Below are positions 21,679 through 33,196 of a DNA stretch of 64,000 nt, one piece after another (the stretch's first letter is position 1; the number at the start of each line of letters is the position of its first letter). The DNA comes from Isoetes taiwanensis (taxonomy: Eukaryota; Streptophyta; Lycopodiopsida; Isoetales; Isoetaceae): contig JAJEKV010000028.1 of the NCBI GenBank assembly GCA_021234155.1, forward strand, positions 17,598,825-17,662,824, read 5' to 3'. The position numbers were made by a program, and so were the translations under genes. The notes beneath the pieces were generated by a model. It had not been told where the DNA came from. It searched no databases and was given only the letters and a program-made list of their open reading frames with translations.

Positions 21679-23732
21679 GTTATCCCTCGTAACGCAAGAA
21701 GTGTGGTGAGAAACTGCAATAGAAGGAGATGCCTTGTTACAGAAAAAAAAAAGACTAAGACAATGGTGGTTCACAGCACATTCTTTTCCAAATCTTTGGA
21801 GAAGTTTAGCATAAGAAATATCTTCAAAGATGTTTTGTCTGAAAGTTTTCCTGATTTGACGTCTCAACTTTTGGACGTTACACTTTTTGGTTGGAGATAC
21901 ATTGATCAGTTAAGGGACAAAATTTATAAACCCTTTGAAGTATTTGCGGATGGTTTTCCAAAGAAGTGCCCTTGTAATAACCCAAGTTTGGCTAGGTTTA
22001 TTGACCCTGCTATTGGACATGTGCGTACCATGCAGTTGGAAATTATACATTGCCCAAAGCTCAGATTGGCCCTTTCATTTGGTCTTAATCACATCCCGGA
22101 TGGAACTTTTTCCGTGCAAAAGTTTCTCATTGACTTTAATGCTACTGTTGATCAATTCTTCTCGGTACACCAATACAATTTGCTGCATTTTTCTGAGTTT
22201 CAGATACAGGCCCTGAAAGACAAGTTGGTTAAATCCGCTGAAGTGAAGATTTCGGGTTTCAAAGCCAATAATGAGCCTAGAAGATACCTATGGGATGATA
22301 ACAATGTTAAGAAAAACATGCTATGGTTACAGAAAAATCTGTATATTTCTGAGGTGGACAAAGCGGGAACAACCCATCCTTCATTTGCCAGAAACACATT
22401 AGAGATATGGCGATGATTAGACTAAACAGCCCTGACTTTGAAAGAATACCTTTTAGTGTTCAGGAGATCAAATGGGAATGCATACAAGGCATCACTGAAG
22501 TGTGTAGGCTCCAAGACCCTTCTTCTAGCAGATTACCATATTTGATGGGGATTTTTAAAGCACACAAGGGTGACTATAGATGGATCACTAATGCAAGTAA
22601 TTCTATTTTTTCTGAAATTTCAGATTTACTTACTGCTATCCTAAGCAATTTTGTGGAGTTATGGCCGGAGGTATGCCACTGGAATACGTCAGAAATTAGG
22701 TTGTGGATGAAGGACAAGTTAAACCCTTGCTGGCTCATCAATTCTTCTTTTGACTTCGTTCTAAATCTTCCACCAAAAATATTCAACGTTTTTTCCATAG
22801 ACATTACGAAATGCTATGAAAATATTCCTCTTGATGGAGAGGATGGTATTATTGATGTTATCAATGATGTGGCCTTCCTTGTGTGGGATCTGATGGCTCA
22901 CAAATTACCTCTAGCACAACTTGTCATCAGGAATGTGGCAGGTTCATTCAAGGTCAAGTGGAAGAAATCCAATGGGGATAACCCAAATGAGTCTATATTC
23001 TCGAAACAGGACTTTTGCAAAATAAACACTTGGCTGCTAACACATTGCTACCTACAGATGGGCCCAAATATTTGGAGACAAAGAAAGGGTATTCCAATGG
23101 GTTTTTCATATAGTCCATCATGGTGCAACCTTTATTTATCCTGGTTTGAACTCAGATTCATTTCTAGATTGGCCAAGTTAGGAAGATTTAACGACATTTC
23201 GAGGTTTCAGTTCTCTTTTAGATATATTGATGATCTCAGCATTATCAATGGGGGAAGTTTACTTGAATTCTTTTCATTGGACTCAGATTGTACAATTTAT
23301 AATATGAACCTCTTGGGTGTTAAAGATGAAACTGAATACTTGAAGGATTCCAAGCTGGGTAGTAAGATAAACTTCCTCAACATTTCGGTACAGGTTTTGG
23401 ACCCAAACATTGGGTTATATGTTTACTCCAGGTATGATAAAAGAAAGAAACTCAAGTTCAAAGTGAACAGGTTCATTAAAGCTTGTGGGTGTAGACCTTA
23501 TGGTCAGGCTTCTAAAGTCATTATCTCTCAGATTTTACCTTTTGTTTATGCACACTCTAGTTGTATAGCAGCGGCTGAAGATATTTATGGATTAATCTGT
23601 TCTTTTTGTGATAATGGCTTCCAAAAGAAGGACATCGTCAGAATTGTACTTCAAGCACTCAGGTTTAATAGCTTTCCAGGCCTTCCGTATGATATTGAGG
23701 ATCTAGTGAGGGTCCTAAAGAGAATCTTGTAA
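21679..23732 (+). pseudogene. Penelope-like reverse transcriptase exon
   Basis: The first frame (21679-22430) has a Cys/His-containing block (CPCNNPSLARFIDPAIGHVR) like the one upstream of RT in many PLE proteins, then the RT N-terminal motif VDKAG. A one-base loss in a G run near 22365 shifts the frame, and the second frame continues the same motif (NNPSFICQKHIRD). Then follow FKAHKGDYRWITNAS, motif A FSIDITKCYENIPLDG, motif B KGIPMGFSYSPSWCNLYLS, motif C FRYIDDL with the catalytic Asp pair, and a YDKRKKLKF segment that PLEs place after motif C. It ends at 23732 with no endonuclease domain. The intact protein would copy its RNA into DNA by priming at free 3' ends. Homology is confident; the exact PLE subfamily is not. 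Confidence 0.85.
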
Positions 23733-23906
23733 GTATAAATTTGTGCTTTGTTATATCTTGTTTGCCTCTTTTGCCTTGTCTGTTCAAAATTTATGGGTTG
23801 GGTAGGGTCCATGCAATGTTTACCCAATTGGGCCCTACTCTCCTGTTGTTGAAAGTACTCTCTTAAATGTTTTAGGGACCTCCCATCCTGAGGTAGGAGG
23901 TAGGTT
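23733..23906 (+). other. Penelope-like element 3' UTR
   Basis: This is the stretch between the RT stop codon and the start of the second 5' region. No poly(A) tract is present, consistent with a direct head-to-tail join to the next copy. Confidence 0.6.
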
Positions 23907-26436
23907 TTTTTTATATAGTTCTTCTGATTATTTACATCATCTCTCTTATAAAGTAGTTCTTAAGCAGCTCTTTAACTTGTCTGGGACTAGGTCTCCATTC
24001 TTCCTTTTTAATGCTCACATTTTGCAAATAAACTTTCAATTGGTTTCCCCTTCTCAAATTTGGTTCTTCTGACTATTTATATCATCTTCTGTGATAAAAT
24101 TGTTCATGTATAGCTCCTTAACTTGGCTTTGCTTGTGTCTCCATATTTTCTTCTTATATCTCACCTTTCATCATTGGTTTTTTTAAATCTTCAATTTTCC
24201 ATTCTCTTTTTATTTTTTACATTTTATCGTTTGTGTCCATGTTTTCTATTCCTGCGCTTTAGGGTTTCCCACTTGGCCGATTCCAGCTCATGGAAGGAGA
24301 TGTCTTCTTGCATGCTTATACAGGCTGGCGGGATCAGGATTTCGGCAGCAATGGTTGGATTTCCTCTATCATATTTCTGACTTACTTCCTAGATGTCTAT
24401 TTTTACCGGATCATTTGCTCTGTATTTTCCACGATTGCTTCCTTTTGCCGCTGGTAGTTCTGCTTCCTTTTGCTTTGACTGGTGTATGGGAAGGAAGAAG
24501 GGTGGCTTAAATAAAGCCACCAGACTGAAATTAGAGGAAGAAAGAAAGATGGCAGAAAAGAGAAAGAATTTGTTTGATTTTCATAAGCCTGCTAAGGCTT
24601 TAGCCATGCCATCAGCCAGAAGGTCGCTTATTGTGGAAGAAGAGGGCAGCCCCATACAGATTATCCAGGTTCCTGCTTCTAAGCATCCGGCCTCAACTTT
24701 ACAGTCTCCCATTTGCATTGTTTTAGAAGATCTTGACAAGTCCACTGATTCTCTCTTACCTGCTGCTGGTGCTCCTCAAGTTGAAATATCTGTTCCCACC
24801 AACGATTCAAATCAGGTTTTTGAATTGTTCTTTCTGCTCGTAGGATCTCCGTTCTACCCGGTTGTTGTTTATTTTCCCTTGACTTTTTATTACCATTATG
24901 CTTAATTCTCTCCTTATCTCTATGTTGGCTATGGTCTATAATAGCCATTGAGGTTCTATGAACTCATTTGTAGTTCTGTTTTTCCTATCCTAGCTGTGCG
25001 CATTGAATTTAATTGACCACTGTTGTTTATCTATTGCTGGGTCTTTGCCCACTAGATTCGAGATATAAAATCATGGTTTTTTAAGCTTCTCTTTTACTGT
25101 TTCTTTATCTCTCTTGTTTATGTCTTTAGTATGCTTTTTTCAGCCTTGTTGGTTCCTCCTGATTATCTATGCGTCCTATCACTTGGCCCTTTTAACATTA
25201 GCCTCTTTTCTGGTCTCTATATCCTTCTCTTTATTGATCCTTAGTTCTTTAAATTGTTGGAACATAATCTCTCTATGTGTTAAGTTTTACCTTTATTTAG
25301 ATTAATGCTGGCTTGTAATACTCCTTTTTGGCAAAAAGCTTTCACTTCAGCTAGTGTTCTTGCATTGTCTCTTTCACGTTATCTTGCCTTTATTAGCTTT
25401 GTTTAAGGGTCTTTATTCCTAAGTTCTATTGTCTTCGATATTTCTACATATTAGTGCTGGCCTGTTATGCTCCTCTTTTGCAAAAAGCTTTCACTTTAAC
25501 GTTTGGTTTTGCAGTGTCACTTTCATGATTATCTTGCCTTTACTTTTGTATAATATCTTTGGTCTTGGATTCTATTAGATTTCTACTTGTAATTTTTTAA
25601 TTTGTCTTTCCGATGATTAACTAAGTTGTATTGGTGAAAGGCGTTAAGCCGGTTTGGTCCTCTGCTTACCTGTTACCCTGTTATTGACAACCATTCTAAT
25701 GCTTGTCTAATTTCTTGTGGTGCAGGTAACCGGACTGAACCCTCCATATGGTATCTTGGTTGTTGTTCGAGCATATTTACAGCTCAAGTTCTATTAAAGC
25801 TACTCTTTGGTGATATTCTGCGAAACTTCTTAGTTTGTTAGCCTAATTGGTACCATTTTTGTGGCTTTTGAAAGCTTATTTACTATCTCTAAGATATCAT
25901 GATATTAAATGCTTTTCTCTTTTACAAGAGTTTATTCTCTATATTGGTCGAATAACTGGATGGTGGTTTAAAACAAAAAAATTATTCTTCTTACAGTCAC
26001 ATTGGGTTGTTCCTTTCTTCTTTAATCATATTGAGTTCTAATAATCATCCACTTGTTTGCTGGTTCTGTAAACTATGACTTTTTCATTATAATTATGTCA
26101 TTCTCTGGGTACTCTTTACAAGTTTTATTTTCGTTAATGATTGTATCATAATTTTTTGGTACGTTTGTGTCTTTTCATCATAATGCCTAGTTCCTTCCTT
26201 CTTGAGTACATTATCTTTTATTATTTGATTTCTTTAACTTCAAACCTTTTTCTCATCTCTTTAATTTCCTAATTTACGTGTTTATGTTTTATTTTTGACC
26301 CTTATCAAGGCTTAGGTAGGACTCGCACCTGGTCTTGCCTAAGGCTGCATTTTTGAAGACTTTTTTATTCCAAAAGGGATTCTTGAGTCTTAAATGTCTG
26401 TTTATCTAGTATCAACTAGTATATTTCAGACTTTGG

Positions 26437-26438
<2 letters not shown>
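23907..26438 (+). repeat. Right pseudo-LTR (5' part of a second tandem copy), with intact exon 1
   Basis: This is a direct repeat of the left copy. It contains exon 1 open from ATG 24486 to 24815 (110 residues: MGRKKGGLNK start, an acidic VEEEGSPIQIIQVPASK middle, a NDSNQ end) followed by the intron donor GTTTTT. Similarity to the left copy stops at GACTTTGGGG just before a run of about 30 T. Confidence 0.85.
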
Positions 26439-26467
<29 letters not shown>

Positions 26468-27170
26468 GAGAGAGAGAATGGGGTTTTTTCATTAATTATA
26501 GAAAAAGGTACAATGATGTGAGTGAGCCATGTAGTTGACTACTCAACATTAAGCATGAAAGCAAAATAGACAAAATAGACATAAGTGAATGCCATGCTAT
26601 ATAAATATCAAAAGTGCTTGAAATTAAGAAGTCCTTGACTGCCATGTGAAAGGTGTGAAACCTGCAGTGCTGCTACTGAATTAAACCAATGGAGAAACCC
26701 GAATTGAGTTAACTGTGGGCAGCACCGCAGCAGTATGTAGACAAAATCATGTAGAAAAACCTGTATATCCTGGTAATGCTGTTTTGGGATTCAGAATGGG
26801 AGGATGAAGAGATGTAAAAAGGATCATGGAGATGGGATGTTAGGGTTGTAATTCAGGAATTGGGATTTGGTGGGATATTGAATAGAAAATGATATGAGTG
26901 AAGGTAGTCAAATTTTGGCTGGAAATCTGGTTGCAAAATGAGAGTGTTACCATTTCCCCAGTTTAGCTCTTGAATTAGTCTGTCAGCATTGGTTGTGGAC
27001 ATCAGGATGATTGAGGCCATTGAGGCTCTGCATATTTGATATGCTATGATCGTTCTAAACTCTTCACATTGTTCTGTTCCTCGTGGAGAGTCGTTTGAAA
27101 TATTAGCTGCCTTTTGTATACAGGACTCTGAGCGTGGGTCTGGCCCCTGATTCTGGGCTGTCACCTCAGC
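26438..27170 (-). mobile_element. Probable retroposed insertion with poly(A) tail (minus strand)
   Basis: The T run 26438-26467 is followed by GAGAGAGAGAATGGGG and TTCATTAATTATAG. Read on the minus strand this is the 3' end of a transcript with a long poly(A) tail. It cuts off the Penelope-like repeat exactly at the T run, as expected for a poly(A) retroposon. The body has no recognisable ORF and the far end is a guess. Confidence 0.4.
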
Positions 27171-27749
27171 CGAACCAATCCAGAATCAGGGCCACCCGTG
27201 CATTGATGCGGCGTGAAGATGAGGTAGGCAAGATTTTGCTCCAGAAACAGTAAAAATCCACCAGCACCAAAGTTTTTTCAGTACCAAAGTTGTTTTAAGT
27301 CACCACCAGCAGTGCTGGTGCTGGTATATAAAGTATTTTCCAGTACCAAAGTTGTTTGCACTCACTGCTCTGCAACTTCCATTTCTTCTACGATGTAGAT
27401 TCGTTACTTTTGCAGATCTGAATACCATTTGTCCCTTTCTAGAGCAACGACAATTGAACTTCCAGGCATGGTATTCTGACTGTAAACTTTGGTTTTCCAA
27501 TAATATTTGAGCTAGTCAATAATAATCCCTACAGCACACATTCCATCCTTGAAATGATGAACCTGGTATGCATCATTTATTACAATTTCTCTACCTTCAA
27601 TCTTTGAGATCAATCATGCAGTTGTAGTGCTTAACGTGTGGCGTCATTTGAGATACTTTCTCTCATAAAGTTATGATACGTACACCCTTCATCAACTACT
27701 CTTGTATGACTACATCCTTCATCAACTACTCCTATTATTTATTTCCATG
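27171..27749. other. Intergenic, nothing recognised
   Basis: A short direct repeat (CCAGTACCAAAGTTGTTT-like) occurs near 27280 and 27340. No gene is seen. Confidence 0.45.
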
Positions 27750-29330
27750 ATATTATGTCTCGTTCTTGCATATTATCAAATACTTTGTGTCCCTCCGGAA
27801 GGATTCTGTACTTGGCATTACGTGTACACAAGAGCATTGCATATAACCACACCAAATTCTTAACGACTTTTAATAAATTGTTTATGTACATTTTGTCACA
27901 CATGTATTTGCTCCTACATCACCACATGCTTTCAAAACACCCAAACACGAGGCTTTTTCTGGCTTTAAACGTTCTATTTGCATATTATTACTTGGCAAAA
28001 CATAAGTTCCGCCTCATCTAAACTACCACACTTAGTATACATGTCAACAAGCATATTTCCAAGTTCAAGATCTCATTCAAAACTACTAATATAATTATGC
28101 ATTTGCTATGTTCCCAGTGCTAGTGCACCCCTTCAAAAGATTTAAAAATCTAACTTTGTCTGGCTTTATGCCCGTCTGTGCATGCACCCGAAGAGCAATG
28201 GCACCCAAACCATACACAACGTATCAATCAGTGCACTCCATGTTACCACATCGTGGATGATCAACTTGTCAAAAACTTTATGTGCCTCATCTATGCATCC
28301 ACATTTGATGTACATGTCAACGAGACTGTTCCCAAGCATAAAATTTACTGTCAGTCCACATTCAATGATTTTGTTATGTGCAAACCTGCCTTGTTGTGCA
28401 GACTTCATGCAGTGGCAAGCTTTCGAGACACATATAGGTAGCTATGGCTTCCTGTTCCATCTTCTCGAACGTTCTAAAGCAATTTCACCATGCCCATGGC
28501 CAACATATCCTGCAATTATTGCTCCCTATGATACATCTCGACTGCTTAAATTGCCGAACACTATATATGCTTCATCTAAACTTGGAATACATGTAAACTA
28601 GTGTGTTGCTAAGAACTATATCAAGTTATAACATGCCTTCATATCATGTACAAACCTGATACAGCATGCCTCCAAAAGACTCAGAAATGTTATCCTATCT
28701 GGATCTATATGCTTCTGTAGCATTTATTCAAGCAATTGAAAAATACAATTGTTAAATCCATGCTGCACATAAGCTGCTGCCATTGCACTCCAGGTAAGTC
28801 ATTCTCTGCAGCACACACTGCAATATCACAAAATGATTTGATGAGGGTCATAGCTCATCCAATTGTAGTCATGATCCTCCAGTTCGTTAAATAAGCATTG
28901 AGCTTCTTGGAGGTTCCCATGTTTTGCATACATTCCAAGAAGGCTATTTTCTAGAACAATATTAGATTGAAGATGCCTTCTGCTTAGCTGTTAATTGTTC
29001 ATGTACTAGTCTGCCCCTTGGGAGTGCAAAAATTCATCGTGCAGGCTTTAACCATGGTGATATAAATACGTCTATTTGCTCTCCACATTCATTAGCTGCA
29101 TACAATAGTAAAGTTCATAGGCTCTTTCGTATTGCTTGAGTTGACATTGGAAGAAAGAATAGCAGATATGTATATGAACTCGGTTTTACTACTTTGGCAA
29201 AAAGCTTGGTCTACTTCAAGTGGCCCTCCATGAGATCCAAACAGACGCATAAGATGATTGCCTAGAATTTCAACTGATTCAAGTCCTTGGTAATGGGATA
29301 AGTTACCTTTTTGATCTATATATTTTGGGC
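27750..29330 (-). pseudogene. Pentatricopeptide-repeat (PPR) gene relic
   Basis: Read from about 29330 downwards, broken frames give successive PPR units. One block has ENSLLGMYAKHGNLQEAQCL. Another (28166-28408) has NSLVDMYIKCGCIDEAHKVF then HDVVTWSALID. A third near 28030-28080 has LVDMYTKCG-type sequence. This is the PLS-class consensus (sLvdMYaKCG, dA..vFd, d.vsWn.li). Many stops and frame changes separate the units, and no start or C-terminal E/DYW region is intact. Functional relatives bind organelle RNA for editing or processing. Confidence 0.85.
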
Positions 29331-30172
29331 CACGAAAAGTGATGCGTTGAGCAATTTTTGGTTGCTTGGATCTTCAAGAGACCTTGTCACACCGAATATT
29401 AGACTATGAAGTTCATTAAATAAGCAAATTTAATGAAACCAACCTCAAAGAATGCACCAAGAATACTTCAGCTGTCAATGAAGACTGCAAAAGAAAAGGA
29501 AAAAAATATGGATCAGTTGGTTTCCACATATGAGAAGTATTATTACCGTTTCCAGGTTGCATTCATCCCCTGCGAAAAGCTTTGGCCATTCTTATGAAGG
29601 CTGGGGAAAAACCCAAATGCTATCCTGCCTCGTGAAGGACGAGATCGAAAATAGAGGTTGTGTCTCTCATGGGTATGGCAATGTCATATTATTAACAGGA
29701 ACTCAAACAACAAAGTGATAATCCTAATGAAGTGTGGTGATTTAATTCCATATTACATTGCATTTCTGAATTTCGAATTCCTACCCCATGACATGTTTTA
29801 ATTCCATATCGCATGCATTTTTTAATATCGAATTCCATAATTTAATTCCATATTACATGCATTTCTACATTTCTTATTTTTTTAATAGATATGCAGTATT
29901 AAATTGTGAAGTCAGCCTGAAGCAGATGCACTGATTGAAATTCGTTGTTTGGCACACAAGTCTTGAACCTTGGTATATAAGGCTAATCAAATGTTTTATG
30001 TAGCGGCTCAAAGAAACAAGCTAAGCAGTCAAGATCCTTGGAAGACCTTAGTAGATCTAATATATTAATCATAGAAATGGCATTGTAAGCAAGCACTACA
30101 ATGAGGGGTTTCCTGGGTCTGATACAAACAAATAATGCCAACTTGCCTATTCCAAGCTTATCCAATGACTAC
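29331..30172. other. Intergenic, nothing recognised
   Basis: Bases 29730-29860 repeat the motif TTTAATTCCATAT(T/C)(A/G)CATGCATTT with GAATTC between. A short minus-strand frame at 29983-30165 may be a further decayed lipase exon, but I cannot support it. Confidence 0.4.
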
Positions 30173-30405
30173 ATTTCATTTATCCCTTATTACAAAGACC
30201 ATATGCTCTTGAGCAGCCTTAAGTTCCACATTCCATCTTTTAAGTAACTCTGATAGACCAGGGGCACTGAATCCAACAATAGAGAGCACTAATCTGTCAG
30301 AAAAATTTGCAGAAACCAAAAGGGCAATTCCAGCACCCAAACTATGAACTCTGAGCAACAAAGATCTACCAGGATAGGCTGTTAAAGCTTGCTCTGTATA
30401 TTTCA
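30173..30405 (-). pseudogene. Class-3 lipase exon fragment
   Basis: On the minus strand an acceptor (CCATGCAG) opens a frame with SLLLRVHSLGAGIALLVSAN and FSDRLVLSIVGFSAPGLSEL. This is the lipase_3 nucleophile elbow (normally GHSLGAG; here the first Gly is Val but the Ser is kept) with the following helix and strand. It stops after VFVIRDK, just where the family places the acid residue. No other convincing exons are near, so this is probably a gene fragment. Intact relatives hydrolyse acylglycerols or phospholipids. Confidence 0.7.
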
Positions 30406-31249
30406 CTGCATGGGAATAGTAATTTAGGGTTCCAATCCCAAAGAAAGAACTTTTTGCTCTTAAGGTCTAGAATCTAAAAGTCAATGAGCAACCAGAAGAG
30501 ACAAGCATTACAAATGAAATGCAAATTTTTCTTTTGATGCACTCTACCTGTAATTGGTGTGATGCCTTTGTTGTGGATGTCAGAAGGCGTGCTCCCTTTT
30601 TATACAAGTTGGATAGATTCAGATATTGCTATGATAAGAGTAGTAAAAACTGAGAAAATACTGGGGCATTTCTTCCATAGCTATGGTGAGAAAATACTGG
30701 GGCAATTTCTACATAACTATGGTGAAGCAAATGTTGGGGCAATTTCTACGCAGCTATACTGAAGCAAATAATGTAAGGGAAATGGTTGGGAACCTAACAA
30801 GTTGGATCTTGTTGATTGGAAAGTGAATATATAAGATTACAGTACAGCAACAAAGTCCAGATGGCTTATAGTATTTATACAGTGTTTATCCTTGCTCTTT
30901 GACAATGATTACGTCATTATCATCAAGGGTTTTTGAAGGATTAGTAAAGTTCATGATGCATATAAGTCCTTTGAACAGAGGCTAAGAAGACTTATTTTTT
31001 AGGGCAACCCTTTGCTGCATTAGCAGCTTATATGGAACAATGTATCGTAAACCATTCATTTGTCAAATTTCAGGATTTGGTTCTATGCAGGCTATCCATG
31101 AAGAACTCCCCTTCAGAGCAAAGAAATTGTAGATGCACGAACCCAATCAATATCAGCAGCCCGTTTGTTGAATCACGTATCTGCATTGCATGACAGTCAG
31201 CAGCGCATATGCTTGTTCAGAGTCCAATACTAGTTGCACAGAGTCCAGG
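30406..31249. other. Intergenic, including a 36-bp tandem repeat at about 30652-30768
   Basis: The unit GAAAATACTGGGGCA then TTTCT(T/A)C(C/A)ATA and CTATGGTGA is present three times at 36-37 bp spacing. No gene is seen elsewhere in the stretch. Confidence 0.7.
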
Positions 31250-32480
31250 CTAAAAATCATACTTGGCCCTACCGCTCCTCAAGACAAGACATTGCATCTC
31301 TGATAAGTCAATGCCAGAATTTTTCATTCTTTTATAATGAATCCAAGCTTCTAACATGAACCTTTTCCTGGAACCTTTAAAATGGATTACTTTAACATCC
31401 AGGGCCATGCCATGAAACTGGCATGCTCCCTCAGGAGGTGTCCAATTGTAAAAATAGCTTGGTAAGAATAAGATCTCCATGCCCATCACAGAAGTTGTAA
31501 AATTTTTTGCGTTCTTCAAATTCTGGAACTCTTCTGCTAAACCAGTATTGCGCAAAACCCAAGCAAATGCAAGCTGATCACCAAGCATCCTTGATGCCCG
31601 TAGGTAATTTTCTTTGTAAGCTCTAACCACTGCTTCAAGAAACAACTTCCCATTCAATAAACCCTTTCTTGTCCCTCTAATAAGAACCACCCCCGAATTT
31701 ATTGGCTGCAGTTGGTTGTTCCCAGCTTTCATCTTGTTCAAAAATACATCCAAGATCGCCTACAACAATCATGTCTGAATCTGTAAATATGACATGTTTC
31801 ACCTCTTTGTCAAAATCATGCACTCTTTGAATCTGCAACCCTAAAAATGATATGTAACTCTGCAGCCTCTGCAACATTAAATTACCACACGAGTAATTCC
31901 CAGGAATCCTTTCTATAGTTAGATATGAAGGTAACCTTCTTTGGGGAAATTCAATCTGAGGATCAGTTAAAATAACGCTACTACTTGAAGGCATAGACGT
32001 GCTAATGGATTCCAAATACACCTGAAGAACTGCAAAACCTTTATCTGGACCAACTAATATACGATCTGCCACAAAAACTGCTTCATGGCATCCAGTTTCA
32101 TCTAAAGCTTTTGTAGGAACAAAAAGAGAGACCATGATAACACTCTGAGCTGTGCAGAACTGCCTGGGAGAAGAGGAAAACTTACTATGTTTGGTGCATT
32201 GAACACGATCTGGAAGCCCTAATCCAGCTGCTTTACCTTGGACCAGTGCAGAATGTTTATTGGATGGGTTTCTAGCCGGAATCTTCACGTTTATTGCATC
32301 TGCTTCACAAGTGATGTGATCCCCAAACCATGTCGGAAAACTGAGGAGCCGAGGAGGGAAAAGGATGGAGGCAGCAGAATGGGGGTAAAGGGGAGAAATG
32401 ATAAGGATGGAGAGGAAAAACAAAAACCCAATATTAGCTATGGCGCGAGACGGTGGTGTGAGACCACGGAGCTTCCTCAT
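31250..32480 (-). CDS. Membrane-anchored nucleotide-sugar glycosyltransferase, one frameshift
   Basis: This is a single-exon frame pair on the minus strand. The first frame (32480 to about 31710) begins MRKLRGLTPPSRAIANIGFL with a hydrophobic anchor at residues 14-33, giving type II Golgi topology. It later has HVIFTDSDMIVVGDLGCIF, a DxD-type donor/metal site at residues 234-236. The second frame (to 31250) continues with PINSGVVLIRGT, ASRMLGDQLAFAWV, YNWTPPEGACQFHGM and KVIHFKGSRKRFMLEAW, the conserved C-terminal half of a plant nucleotide-diphospho-sugar transferase family. The frames switch around 31710-31750, so one base is missing or extra: either a young pseudogene or a sequence error. 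The acceptor sugar is unknown. Confidence 0.8.
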
Positions 32481-32669
32481 TCCTGGCTATGGCGCAGAAA
32501 GGACCGTAAAGTTGCATACAGCCCATTCCAGATGACCGAGAGTTTACAGACAGCAGCCAGTTTGGAACAGTCACCAGCATATGCTAGGCATATGCCGGCA
32601 TATACCTGGATATGCCCACATACCCACATAAACGAGGGTTTGCCCCCCTAGGGGCAACCAAAAAATTAG
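32481..32669. other. Upstream region of the glycosyltransferase, with clustered CATATG/CATATA motifs
   Basis: Between about 32577 and 32620 the strings GCATATGC, GCATATGCC, GCATATACC and GGATATGCCC follow each other closely. It serves as the 5' flank of the minus-strand gene. No TATA box is clearly placed. Confidence 0.5.
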
Positions 32670-33196
32670 ATATATGAAGAAAAGAGGTGATTTTCTTACC
32701 TCAATTTGCAAAGAGATAAAGAGCTTTAATTTCTCTTGCCTGGCTGCTCCACCAAGGCAAATCCGTCAAACACTTGCAAACCAAAACCATATAACTCATA
32801 GAAGGCAACAAAGCAGCCGGGAGCTTGCACCTTGAGGCTCCAGTTGAGGCGCCAAGAACTGGAAATTGCGCCAGGCGCCAGGAGCTCGCATTGGCCGCCA
32901 AGTGCCAGGGAAAGCAAAAAGAGATAAATAATAAAACTCGTCTGGCCACCAGGCGCTAGATAAAGACATTTCCATTTAAGAAGAAAAAAGAGCCGACTTA
33001 ACCTCGAAATTAATAGAGAGCGGAAAGCCCATAACACCCGGATTCAAACTCTAACAGTTGGCAGGAAACTCAAAATTAACACTGGGCGAGAACCCCAAAA
33101 CCAACACTTAAGAAGAAACCAAAAATTAGAACTGGGCAGAAATCCCGAAACTAACAACCTCGGAACTAACACCGGGTGGGTGATTCCAAATGAATA
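32670..33196. repeat. Segmental duplicate, copy 2 (upstream flank of RING gene 1)
   Basis: This is the partner of 13960-14520 with high identity and small indels. It resumes after the MULE insertion at about 33894 and runs into the RING gene 1 promoter. Confidence 0.85.

Larger units (their letters stand above)
16853..26438 (+). mobile_element. Penelope-like retroelement, intron-containing, with pseudo-LTRs
   Basis: The order is: 5' region with exon 1 and long intron (16853-19722); exon 2 from 19812; RT exon 21679-23732; 3' UTR to about 23906; then a second copy of the 5' region (23907-26438) in the same orientation. Partial head-to-tail copies that look like LTRs are typical of Penelope-like elements (PLEs), as are retained introns. 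The RT has the PLE/telomerase-side motifs rather than LTR or LINE ones. No GIY-YIG endonuclease is visible before or after RT, so it would belong to the endonuclease-less type or has lost the domain. The second 5' copy is cut by a poly(T) at 26438. The copy has stops and frameshifts and is not active as read. Confidence 0.8.

Noticed and set aside
24679-24948. Minus-strand frame in the right pseudo-LTR, also at 18049-18231
   Set aside because: It is the antisense shadow of exon 1 and the intron of the Penelope-like element. Conservation follows from the repeat.
16853-26438. Classification of the 17-26 kb element as an LTR retrotransposon
   Set aside because: The direct repeats contain a coding exon and an intron start, have no TG...CA ends, primer-binding site or polypurine tract, and the RT lacks Gypsy/Copia motifs and integrase.
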